Positions 7,693 through 14,815 of a stretch of 39,668 nucleotides of DNA are shown piece by piece. The notes under the pieces were generated by a model. It saw only the letters and a list, made by a program, of their open reading frames with translations, searched no databases and was not told the DNA's origin. The stretch spans positions 1-39,668 of the forward strand of contig JAGOZU010000023.1 in assembly GCA_018058545.1 (NCBI GenBank). The letters are read 5' to 3'. This DNA is from Promineifilum sp. Lineage in GTDB: Bacteria > Chloroflexota > Anaerolineae > Promineifilales > Promineifilaceae. Made by a program: the position numbers and the translations under genes. How positions within the stretch are numbered: the stretch's first letter is position 1; each line of letters begins with the position of its first letter.

Positions 7693-9249
7693 TCAGGGGA
7701 CGAGCGCCGGCATGTAAGACTGCCTGGGGATGATCCCTGAAGCGGCCATCTTCCAGGCGGTCAGCGAATCGATCCGGCCCCAGCCGTAGTCATTGTTGGG
7801 GATGCTGGTTGCGTCATCGGTCCCGCAAAACGACGGACCCTTGACAGTGAGCCTGAGAGCCGTTTGCTTGATGATCGTCTCCAGATCATCAACCCGTCCT
7901 GCCAGATCGGGATCGGCCGAGATTAACAACGCCACCAACCCCGCGACATGGGGCGCAGCCATGCTGGTACCGCTGAGATATGAATATCCGGAGTTAGGGA
8001 CGCTGGAGTGAATGCCGACGCCGGGAGCCATGATATCGGGCTTTGTGCGGCCGCTGCCGTCGGCCGTGACAGGCCCTCGACTGCTGAATGACGCGCGCGA
8101 GTTGTCATTTTCTGTCGCTCCGACTGTGAAGGAGTCGCTGTAGATGGCGGCCGGTGTATCGACAGAGGCGCATCTGCTTCCGCTGTTGCCGGCCGAATGG
8201 ACGGTCATGATGCCGGCGGCGCGCACGGCCGCGACCACAGACTGCAGGACTCCCGAAGTGGTGCACCCTTCATCCGGCCCGCAAGACCACGAGTTGTTGA
8301 TCACATGCGGCGCCATGGCCGGGTCGCCGTCGGTGAAGGAATCGCCGCCGGTGGGGTAGGGGGCGATGAACCATTCGTAACACTCGGCGTAGGTCACGGG
8401 CGATCCGACGCCATCTTCCATGTTGCGACAGCCGATCCACCTGGCGCCAGGGGCCATGCCGATCCCCAGGCCGGGTTCCTTGCCGACCATCGTCCCCATC
8501 GTATGCGTGCCGTGGCCGTGGTCATCACAGGGTTGCGTGGCATCGAGGCCACAACGGTTCGACCCATTGCCGGACAGGTCATCGTGAATGGCGTCATGCC
8601 AGTTGTAATCATGGTCGGCCGTCGTGCCGTCCCAGCCGCGATACTGGTTGAGGAGAGCGGGATGCTGCCAATCATAGCCGGTGTCCTGCCCTCCGATGAC
8701 GGCGCCCTGGCCGGTGAAGCCCTTGTTCCACACCATCGGCGCGCGGACGATGGCGATGTTCCATTCGATGCCGGTTTGGCGCGGGGCAGATTGGTCGGCT
8801 ACCGGTTGCGGCAAATCCATCCGCCGCCATGTATTCGCATAGATGTGGTACACGTCGCCGCGGGAGGCCATTGCCTTGAGGATGCCCCGGTCGCCGCGAA
8901 CCCAGACCATGTTGTTGACCCAATAGGGGCGATACGTGGCCCCGTGTTGGTCGAGGATGGCCCGCAATGGGGCCTGGGTGCGGGCGGCCAGCTCCGTCAA
9001 GGTGTTGTAGACGTAGCGGCCGCGCTCGGTCTTGTCGCTGAATCGGCCGGCGGAACTCAGATCGGCTCGCTCGGTGAGCACGACCAGAAACTCGGTCGGG
9101 GCATTGTCGCGCGTCTCCGCCAGCAACGCCGCGTCGACCTTGGCCATCCAGTTGTCCGATGCTCGCGTGACGGATGAGGTGTGAACCATGACCAGAAGGG
9201 CCGCCATGACGGACAGGAACAGCATGAGACGCAGCATAATCCGTTTCAT
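7693..9249 (-). CDS. Secreted subtilisin-like (S8) serine protease
   Basis: The product is 518 aa. Residues 1-30 form a signal peptide (KR, then a hydrophobic stretch, then ASD). An inhibitor-I9-like prodomain spans about 35-140. The catalytic domain carries D189 (GGQDTG), H246 (GHGTHT), oxyanion N355 (SAGNSG) and S429 (GTSMAAPHVAG). The protein ends shortly after the domain with a short tail containing SYMPALVP, like linker motifs in the lamin-tail/PLD protein at 12165-14573. GGAG sits eight bases before the ATG. It starts 36 bases after the real stop of the CUAEP radical SAM gene, so co-transcription is likely. Expected location is the cell surface or medium. Confidence 0.93.
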   Translation of the reverse strand: MKRIMLRLMLFLSVMAALLVMVHTSSVTRASDNWMAKVDAALLAETRDNAPTEFLVVLTERADLSSAGRFSDKTERGRYVYNTLTELAARTQAPLRAILDQHGATYRPYWVNNMVWVRGDRGILKAMASRGDVYHIYANTWRRMDLPQPVADQSAPRQTGIEWNIAIVRAPMVWNKGFTGQGAVIGGQDTGYDWQHPALLNQYRGWDGTTADHDYNWHDAIHDDLSGNGSNRCGLDATQPCDDHGHGTHTMGTMVGKEPGLGIGMAPGARWIGCRNMEDGVGSPVTYAECYEWFIAPYPTGGDSFTDGDPAMAPHVINNSWSCGPDEGCTTSGVLQSVVAAVRAAGIMTVHSAGNSGSRCASVDTPAAIYSDSFTVGATENDNSRASFSSRGPVTADGSGRTKPDIMAPGVGIHSSVPNSGYSYLSGTSMAAPHVAGLVALLISADPDLAGRVDDLETIIKQTALRLTVKGPSFCGTDDATSIPNNDYGWGRIDSLTAWKMAASGIIPRQSYMPALVP

Positions 9250-9285
9250 CGATCGCTCCAGATTCCGGGCCGGGGCCTCGGTTTG

Positions 9286-10761
9286 CTATTCAAGCGTTAG
9301 CCGATCAAACTGATCGACCGTGGGTTCCGCTCAACAGAACCAGTCTTCGGTTAGCCGGGGCGGGGTTGGCCGGATGCGGCGCGCCCGAGGGCCGGCCAGT
9401 CGCGGATTCGGCATCGGACGATTGGCCATGCCGTAGGCCAGTCGCTCCACGGCGGTGAACGCCGTCGCCTGATCGCCCGCGGCCGCACTTTCGGCGATGA
9501 CGGTCACGCGCGCTTGCAGCTCGTCCATGCGCGGGTCGGGGTGTCGCCAGGCGTGAGAGAAGTTGGCCGGGTCGAGTTCGCCGAACCACCGGCCTGAGTC
9601 GCCTTCGAGCAGGGCGCTGTTGGGCGGAACCAGCAGCCGAATCGACAACTGCACGATGGGCACGTTGGGGATCATGCCCCGCTCGCGAATCCAGGCCAGC
9701 ATGTCGATGTAATCGTCGAGACTCGTCCAGGGTGTGAACGGCAGCCAGGTCGGCTGGACGGGCAGGCGAGCCGCCTCCAGGATGTCCAGCGCGCGCTCCA
9801 TATCGGCGCGGGTGTGGCCCTTGTTGAGCCGGTTCAATATCGGATCGGACACGCTCTCGAAGGCCGACACGACGAAGCTCGCGCCCAACGCGCGCAACTC
9901 GGGGATGACGGCCTCCCGCTCGATGATATGTTCGACCTTGGTCGTGAAGTCGAAAGTCAGCCGCGGGAATTCGGCGTGCAGCGCTCGGGCCACCTTCAGG
10001 GCATGCCCCGGCCCGTTGAGAAAGTCGGGATCGCCGAAGGTGATGTGCTCCGCCCCGACCGCGACCTGCTGGCGAATGTCGGCCATCACCGTCTCGAAGG
10101 GTATGATGAAGAATCGGCCGCCATAAACCGGCACAACCGGGCAATGCCGGCATTCATGCAGGCAGCCGCGGCTGGTCTCCACGTAACCCGACAGGCTGTA
10201 GTGTTCGTTTTCCAGGTAGCGCGCGTAGTGGTTCAGGCCTGGTAGTCCCGCGCGGTCGGGCAGGGGGAGGGCGACGCGCGCCAGGTGGGGCGAAGCGCGA
10301 CGGGTTCGCGTCGACACGCCGGGGATAGCCGGAATGTCGGTGTCGGGGAGTCCGGTAAATCTCCCGTCTCCGAGGGCTTTCACCAAATCCACCAGCGGCT
10401 CCTCGTACTCTCCGGCGATGACCGAATCGGCCGTCGTCCCCAGCAGGTAATCGGCGTTGAGCCAGGCATACAGGCCGTAGAAGCAGATATGGGCTGTCGG
10501 GTTGAGCGCGCGAACATCCTCGGCGGCGCGCACGCCTAACCGCAGGGCGGTGTGCATGGGCGCGGCGATGCCGATGAAACGCGCCCGGGCCACGGCCTCT
10601 TTGGGCAGCGTGTCCACCGACAGGTCGACCGGCCGCACGGCGAGGCCCGCCTCGCGCAAGGCGGCCGCGGGCCAGGCGAGGCTCAGCGGCTGGTGGCCCA
10701 TCTCGTAGCAGGCCAGGAGCAGGATATCGGCCGTCGCGGCCGCCGGATCGACCGCGCTCAT
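9286..10761 (-). CDS. B12-binding radical SAM selenoprotein, CUAEP-tail family
   Basis: The protein is 491 aa if the in-frame UGA at 9333-9331 is read as selenocysteine. The N-terminal ~150 residues look like a B12-binding domain. The radical SAM cluster motif is C200-x3-C204-x2-C207, with GDPDF and VVSAFES further on. The frame up to UGA ends LTEDWFC; reading through gives U-A-E-P and then ten more residues (TVDQFDRLTL plus Glu) to a UAG at 9288-9286. Cys-Sec-Ala-Glu-Pro at the C-terminus is the defining tail of the CUAEP/CCAEP radical SAM family, whose reaction is unknown. A bacterial SECIS-like hairpin follows the UGA. The start overlaps the yggX stop (ATGA), so both are translated from one transcript. 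An ordinary annotation would stop at 9331 and lose the tail. Confidence 0.92.
9299..9333 (-). promoter_or_regulatory. Recoded UGA (Sec) and bSECIS hairpin
   Basis: After the UGA (9333-9331) and 20 bases counted to the loop, the RNA can form a 9-bp stem: GGUCGAUCA (9319-9311) with UGAUCGGCU (9307-9299), including two G-U pairs, around the 3-base loop GUU (9310-9308). Bacterial SECIS elements lie within about 40 bases of the UGA and have a small apical loop with a G in the first two positions; both hold here. SelB binding is inferred. Confidence 0.8.
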
Positions 10762-11072
10762 TTTCGCGCCGGGCCGCCCTTGCCGCCGGATACGGGCGCT
10801 CCGGCCACGCCGGCCGAGGCTCCCTCATTGAACAAAAAGGCTTCCATCTGCTCGAATAGGAATTCCTGTGCCCGCGGGTCGGCCATGTTCAGCCCGTAAT
10901 GATTGATGATCAGTCGGGCCTGGGTCTGCCACTGGCTATAGGCGAACTTGGATATCTCGTTGTAGATGCGTTGCCCCAACGGGCCGGGAAATGGCGGCCG
11001 ATCAAGCGCCGGCAACTCAAATTCGAATTTGGCGCATTGCACCACCGTGATCGTTTTTGTTTCTCTCGTCAT
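10758..11072 (-). CDS. yggX: YggX-type Fe(II)-trafficking protein
   Basis: The product is 104 aa. It contains the YggX family core in order: a Cys near the N-terminus (VVQCAKF), RPPFPGPLGQRIYNEISK at about 25-42, AYSQWQTQARLIINHYGLN, and EQMEAFLF. YggX proteins take part in iron trafficking and protection of iron-sulfur clusters from oxidants. The C-terminus has a short Gly/Ala/Lys-rich extension not seen in the enterobacterial protein. The ATG at 11072 has only a weak ribosome site. It is the first gene of the transcript that continues, with a 4-base overlap, into the iron-sulfur radical SAM selenoprotein, a context that fits an Fe-S maintenance role. Confidence 0.9.
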   Translation of the reverse strand: MTRETKTITVVQCAKFEFELPALDRPPFPGPLGQRIYNEISKFAYSQWQTQARLIINHYGLNMADPRAQEFLFEQMEAFLFNEGASAGVAGAPVSGGKGGPARK

Positions 11073-11102
11073 TCTGTATCACCATCCTGAAACCTGTGGA
11101 TA

Positions 11103-11131
11103 ATGATAAGACGTTCGGGGCTTAATCGCAA
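11103..11131 (-). promoter_or_regulatory. Promoter of yggX-radical SAM operon
   Basis: TTGCGA (11131-11126) and TATCAT (11108-11103) are 17 bp apart on the minus strand. The predicted start is about 25 bases before the yggX ATG. Confidence 0.55.
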
Positions 11132-11209
11132 AACGACGCGCCGATTCTCAGGCAGATCGGGTGGTTCGCAAGAGGCTACCTCTTTTTCAATCCATCTACG
11201 AGCTTGAGG

Positions 11210-11215
11210 TATAAT
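11210..11215 (+). promoter_or_regulatory. -10 element of the formyltransferase-type gene
   Basis: A perfect TATAAT lies 33 bases before the ATG at 11249. No good -35 is visible at 16-18 bp. It places the transcription start near 11222 and so excludes the in-frame TTG at 11204 as a start. Confidence 0.45.
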
Positions 11216-11248
11216 GGCCATCATGTGGGCAGGGACGGGCAGCAGGAC

Positions 11249-12160
11249 ATGTTGAGGCTCCTCTTTTTCGGCTTGCCTGTGGGCGTGTCGGCCGCCATGC
11301 TGGCCGGTTTGCTCGATAGCGGGGTCGAGGTCGTCGCCGTCGTCGTGCCTGCCGCGTCGGTTCCCCACCTGACTCCCGATCCCGCGTCGCCGTTTGCCCG
11401 TCTCCAGCCGCGGTCGTCGCTTGACCTGCAACTGTCCGGGGCGTCACCGGCCGATACGTTGAGCGTCGCCTGGGCGGCCGGGCTGCCGGCGCTGGCCGTG
11501 CGTGATTTCGGGCATCCCGACACCCTGGCCGCGTTGTCGGCGCTGGCGGCCGATGTCGCCTGCGTGGCTTGCTTCACCCGGCGCATCCCGGCGACCGTCC
11601 TGTGTCTGCCGCGCCATGGCTTTCTCAACCTGCATCCCTCGTTGCTGCCCAACTATCGCGGCCCGGAGCCGCTTTTTTGGCAGCTGCGCGACGGCGCGCC
11701 GGCGGGAGTGACGGTGCACGTTATGGATGAAGGCCTGGATACCGGCGATATCGTCGCTCAGGCCGCGGTCGCCTTGCCCGACGGCATCTCCGGCCCGGAG
11801 GCCCAGCGGCAACTGATGCTGGCCGGGCTTGACCTGTTGCGCGGCGTCTTGGCCGACCTGTCGCGAGGGATCGTTGCCCGTCGACCGCAACCGCCCGGCG
11901 GCAGCTATCAGGGCTTTCCCGCCGCGAGCGACTTCGTCCTGTCGACGAATTGGCCTGCGCGGCAAGCCTTCAACTTCATGCGCGGCACGGCTGACTACCG
12001 CCTGCCTTATCGCCTCGATGTCGCCGGCCAGACCCTGTGGCTCGGCTCGGCTGAATCCTGGTCGCCCGAGGCCGATCCGCGGCCGCCCGTCCTGCGGGAA
12101 GGCGACTACCTCCTTATCCGTTTCAATCCCGGCCTGTTGCGCGCCCGCCTAAGTCGATGA
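11249..12160 (+). CDS. Formyltransferase-fold protein (methionyl-tRNA formyltransferase-like)
   Basis: The protein is 303 aa from the ATG at 11249. The N-terminal domain matches the formyl_trans_N family: catalytic N127 and H129 (LNLHPSLLPNYRG, 126-138) and D164 (EGLDTGDI). The C-terminal ~75 residues look like a reduced version of the Fmt C-terminal domain. The N-terminal nucleotide-binding part is divergent (FFGLPVG...). It may be Fmt itself, which formylates initiator Met-tRNA, or a paralogue acting on another amine such as a sugar nucleotide; the absence of def nearby leaves this open. The downstream secreted-protein gene starts four bases after its stop, so the two are probably co-transcribed. 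Confidence 0.75.
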   Translation: MLRLLFFGLPVGVSAAMLAGLLDSGVEVVAVVVPAASVPHLTPDPASPFARLQPRSSLDLQLSGASPADTLSVAWAAGLPALAVRDFGHPDTLAALSALAADVACVACFTRRIPATVLCLPRHGFLNLHPSLLPNYRGPEPLFWQLRDGAPAGVTVHVMDEGLDTGDIVAQAAVALPDGISGPEAQRQLMLAGLDLLRGVLADLSRGIVARRPQPPGGSYQGFPAASDFVLSTNWPARQAFNFMRGTADYRLPYRLDVAGQTLWLGSAESWSPEADPRPPVLREGDYLLIRFNPGLLRARLSR

Positions 12161-12164
12161 GGTC

Positions 12165-14573
12165 ATGAACATCGCCCGCCCACTCCGGTTACTGTTGGTG
12201 ATGGCCCTCGGCGTGACGGCCGTCCGGCTGTGGGGTGGCGCTCTGTCGGCCGCGTCGCCGGCCGTCGTGCTCATCGATAGCGTCCTCTATGACGGCTATG
12301 CGCTCAACGACGCCGACGAAGCGGTGCGATTGATCAATGTCGGGGATTCGGCCGTCGAGTTGGGCGGCTGGCGGCTGTCCGATGGGGCGTCATCGGCCGC
12401 CCTGCCGCCGGTGATTCTGGCCCCCGGTGCGATGGTATGGCTGACGGGCAATGCCGAGGCCTTTCGCGAGCAGTTCGGCCATAATGCCGATGTGACGCTG
12501 GGGTCGTGGCCCGGCTTCTCCAACGCGGGCGACGAGGTCCTGCTCCTGGATGCCGATGGTAAGCCGGTTGATGCACTCGTCTATCTGGGCGGCAACACCG
12601 GCCTGGCCGGCTGGCAAGGCGACGCCGTGGAACCCTATCGCGTGTCCGGCCTCTTTGCCGCCGAGGGGCAGGTGCTCTATCGCCAGCGGGATCAGGTGAC
12701 CGGCCGGATCGTGTCCGACACGGATTCCGCGGCCGACTGGGCACAAGAGACGAGCAGCGCCATCGACGGCCGCAAGGTGCGCTATCCCGGCTGGGAGACC
12801 GAGCGGTTCTTCTTCCCGGCGGTCATCACGGCCACGGCCACGCTGACGATCGCCGTCGCCCCCGATAACGCCTTTGTAACTCTGCGGCGCGAGGTGGACA
12901 ACACCGACACATCGATCCGGCTGTCGTCGCTGATGCTGGAGAACGTCGCCTTTGGCGAGGCTTTGGCCGCCGCCGCTCGTCGCGGCGTCGAGGTGACGAT
13001 CCTGCTGGAAGGCAGCCCGCCCGGCGGCATCACCGATCAGGAGAGGTTCGTCTGCGACCACATCGAGAAGGCCGGCGGGGCGTGCTGGTTCATGATCGCC
13101 GACTCGGACCATCGCATTCACGATCGCTATCGCTTCATGCACGCCAAATATATGGTCATCGATGACCGGGTCGCGGCGATCGGCAGCGAAAACTTCAGCC
13201 CCGACAGCCTGCCGGACGACGACAAGAGCGACGGGACGTGGGGGCGGCGCGGCGTGTTCCTGCTGACCGACGCGCCGGGGGTGGCCGCGCACCTGGCGGC
13301 CGTCTTTGCCGACGATCTGGACACGGCCCATAGCGACATCCACCGCTGGTCGGCGGCCGACTCGGTCTATGGCGCGCCACCGCCCGGCTTCGTCCCCGTC
13401 ACGACGACCGGCGGCGACGGCTATGCCGTGCGTTTCCCCGCCCCCCTGACGATTCCCGGCGTCCATGCGTTCGAGATCGTGCAATCCCCCGAGAACGCCC
13501 TGCGCGATGTCGACGGCTTGCTGGGGCTGATCGGCCACGCCGGGCAGGGGGATCGATTGCTCATCCAGCAGCTCTCCGAGCGGCCGTATTGGGGGACGAC
13601 GAGCAGCAACCCGATGGCCGATCCCAACCCGCGCCTGGAGGCCGCCATCACCGCCGCCCGCCGTGGCGCGACAGTGCGCCTGATGCTCGACAGCTACTTC
13701 GACGACCCCTCAAGCCCGGTCGGCAACGCGGCCACCTGTGCCTACGTCAACGGCATCGGCCGCGCGGAACGGTTGTCGCTGCGCTGCGAATTGGGCAATC
13801 CGACCGGCCTGGGCATCCACAACAAGATGGTGCTGGCCCGGATCGACGGCCGGGGATACGTCCACGTCGGCAGCATCAACGGCACGGAACTGTCCAACAA
13901 GGGCAACCGCGAGATGGCCCTGCAGGTGCAGTCGGATGAGGCCTATGCCTATCTGGCGGGGATGTTCCTGGGCGATGTGGAGCGCGTGGCCTACCTGCCG
14001 CTGGCGATGGCGAACTTTCGCGGGGCGGCGAATCACGTGCTCATCAGCGAGATCGTCTATGATACGACCGGCCCCGACGAGGCGGAGTTTGTGGAGCTGT
14101 ACAATCCCACGGGCTTGCCGGTCGATATGAACGGCTACGGGCTGAGCGACGCGGTGTATCAGACTGATTTTGAGGACATGCGCCTCTTCCCGCCGGGGGT
14201 CGTCATTCCGCCCTACGGGACGCTGGTGGTGACCATCTCGGCCGCGGCCTTTCGCGCGGAGTTCGGCGCGTCGCCCGACCTGGAGATCGTCGACAGCGAC
14301 CCGGCCGTGCCGGACATGATCGACGATCCGGCCTGGGGCGACCCGGAGGCGCTATTCCAGCTGGCCAACAGCGGCGACGAGGTTCTGCTGTGGCGGATCG
14401 GGTTGCTGGACGTCGTCACCTACGGCAACGGCTATCATTCGGCCGTGGTTGGCTGCCCGCTGCTCGCTCCCCCGGCCCGCAGCCTGCAGCGCGACCCGTA
14501 TTGGGACGACACCGACAACTGCCCCAGGGACTTTCGTGGGTGGCCGTTTCCGAGTCCGGGGCGGGTGCCGTAG
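12165..14573 (+). CDS. Secreted lamin-tail / phospholipase D-like protein
   Basis: The product is 802 aa with a signal peptide at residues 1-30. A lamin-tail (LTD) domain spans about 34-150. Two phospholipase D-type modules follow: HAK...D at H326, K328, D333 with GSENFS, and HNK...D at H552, K554, D561 with GSINGTELSN. The second motif has two extra residues before the Asp. A second LTD domain covers about 622-790. Short aromatic-Pro linkers, FFFPAV near 216 and AYLPLA near 609, sit at domain borders. PLD-fold enzymes cleave phosphodiester bonds in phospholipids or nucleic acid; LTD domains are probably adhesive. Substrate is unknown. The ATG follows the formyltransferase stop by four bases and has GAGG close by. 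Confidence 0.9.
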   Translation: MNIARPLRLLLVMALGVTAVRLWGGALSAASPAVVLIDSVLYDGYALNDADEAVRLINVGDSAVELGGWRLSDGASSAALPPVILAPGAMVWLTGNAEAFREQFGHNADVTLGSWPGFSNAGDEVLLLDADGKPVDALVYLGGNTGLAGWQGDAVEPYRVSGLFAAEGQVLYRQRDQVTGRIVSDTDSAADWAQETSSAIDGRKVRYPGWETERFFFPAVITATATLTIAVAPDNAFVTLRREVDNTDTSIRLSSLMLENVAFGEALAAAARRGVEVTILLEGSPPGGITDQERFVCDHIEKAGGACWFMIADSDHRIHDRYRFMHAKYMVIDDRVAAIGSENFSPDSLPDDDKSDGTWGRRGVFLLTDAPGVAAHLAAVFADDLDTAHSDIHRWSAADSVYGAPPPGFVPVTTTGGDGYAVRFPAPLTIPGVHAFEIVQSPENALRDVDGLLGLIGHAGQGDRLLIQQLSERPYWGTTSSNPMADPNPRLEAAITAARRGATVRLMLDSYFDDPSSPVGNAATCAYVNGIGRAERLSLRCELGNPTGLGIHNKMVLARIDGRGYVHVGSINGTELSNKGNREMALQVQSDEAYAYLAGMFLGDVERVAYLPLAMANFRGAANHVLISEIVYDTTGPDEAEFVELYNPTGLPVDMNGYGLSDAVYQTDFEDMRLFPPGVVIPPYGTLVVTISAAAFRAEFGASPDLEIVDSDPAVPDMIDDPAWGDPEALFQLANSGDEVLLWRIGLLDVVTYGNGYHSAVVGCPLLAPPARSLQRDPYWDDTDNCPRDFRGWPFPSPGRVP

Positions 14574-14617
14574 GGTGAGCCATTGCGGACAACGACGAAC
14601 CGCGATAAACAGGTTAT

Positions 14618-14738
14618 AGGCCACCCCCCTCCCGCCGGAATAAATTGAAATAATTGATTTAATTGAATAAATCGTCGAGCCTGAGAGATTAAATCAATTA
14701 GATCAATTTAATCAATATATTATTATGAGGGGGGGCCT
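14618..14738. repeat. AT-rich island with nested inverted repeats
   Basis: The outer arms are AGGCCACCCCCCTC (14618-14631) and GAGGGGGGGCCT (14727-14738), complementary with one base skipped. Inside, ATTGATTTAAT (14653-14663) is complementary to ATTAAATCAAT (14688-14698). A further related copy, ATCAATTTAATCAAT, follows at 14702-14716. The interior is strikingly AT-rich in a GC-rich chromosome. It lies between two plus-strand genes and could act as a terminator, a regulatory site for the NACHT gene, or be a remnant of a small mobile repeat. Confidence 0.6.
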
Positions 14739-14803
14739 GTAGCGCACGCTGACAGCTCGCCGCCCAAACACGGCCGTCGTTATTCGTTTTTCGCTTTGTG
14801 CTC

Positions 14804-14809
14804 TATAAT
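14804..14809 (+). promoter_or_regulatory. -10 element directly in front of the NACHT gene
   Basis: TATAAT ends six bases before the ATG at 14816, leaving no room for a ribosome site. If used, the mRNA would start at or next to the ATG (leaderless). No clear -35 is visible. Confidence 0.5.
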
Positions 14810-14815
14810 TTCTCC

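Noticed and set aside
8197-9177. 326-codon plus-strand frame opposite the S8 protease
   Set aside because: The catalytic triad and prodomain are on the minus strand; the plus frame is a shadow.
9331-10761. Radical SAM protein ending at the UGA (476 aa)
   Set aside because: The downstream codons give the family-specific CUAEP tail and a SECIS-like hairpin, so termination there is the less likely reading.
12390-13538. 382-codon minus-strand frame opposite the lamin-tail/PLD gene
   Set aside because: The plus-strand gene has a signal peptide, HKD motifs and domain structure; the antisense frame has none.
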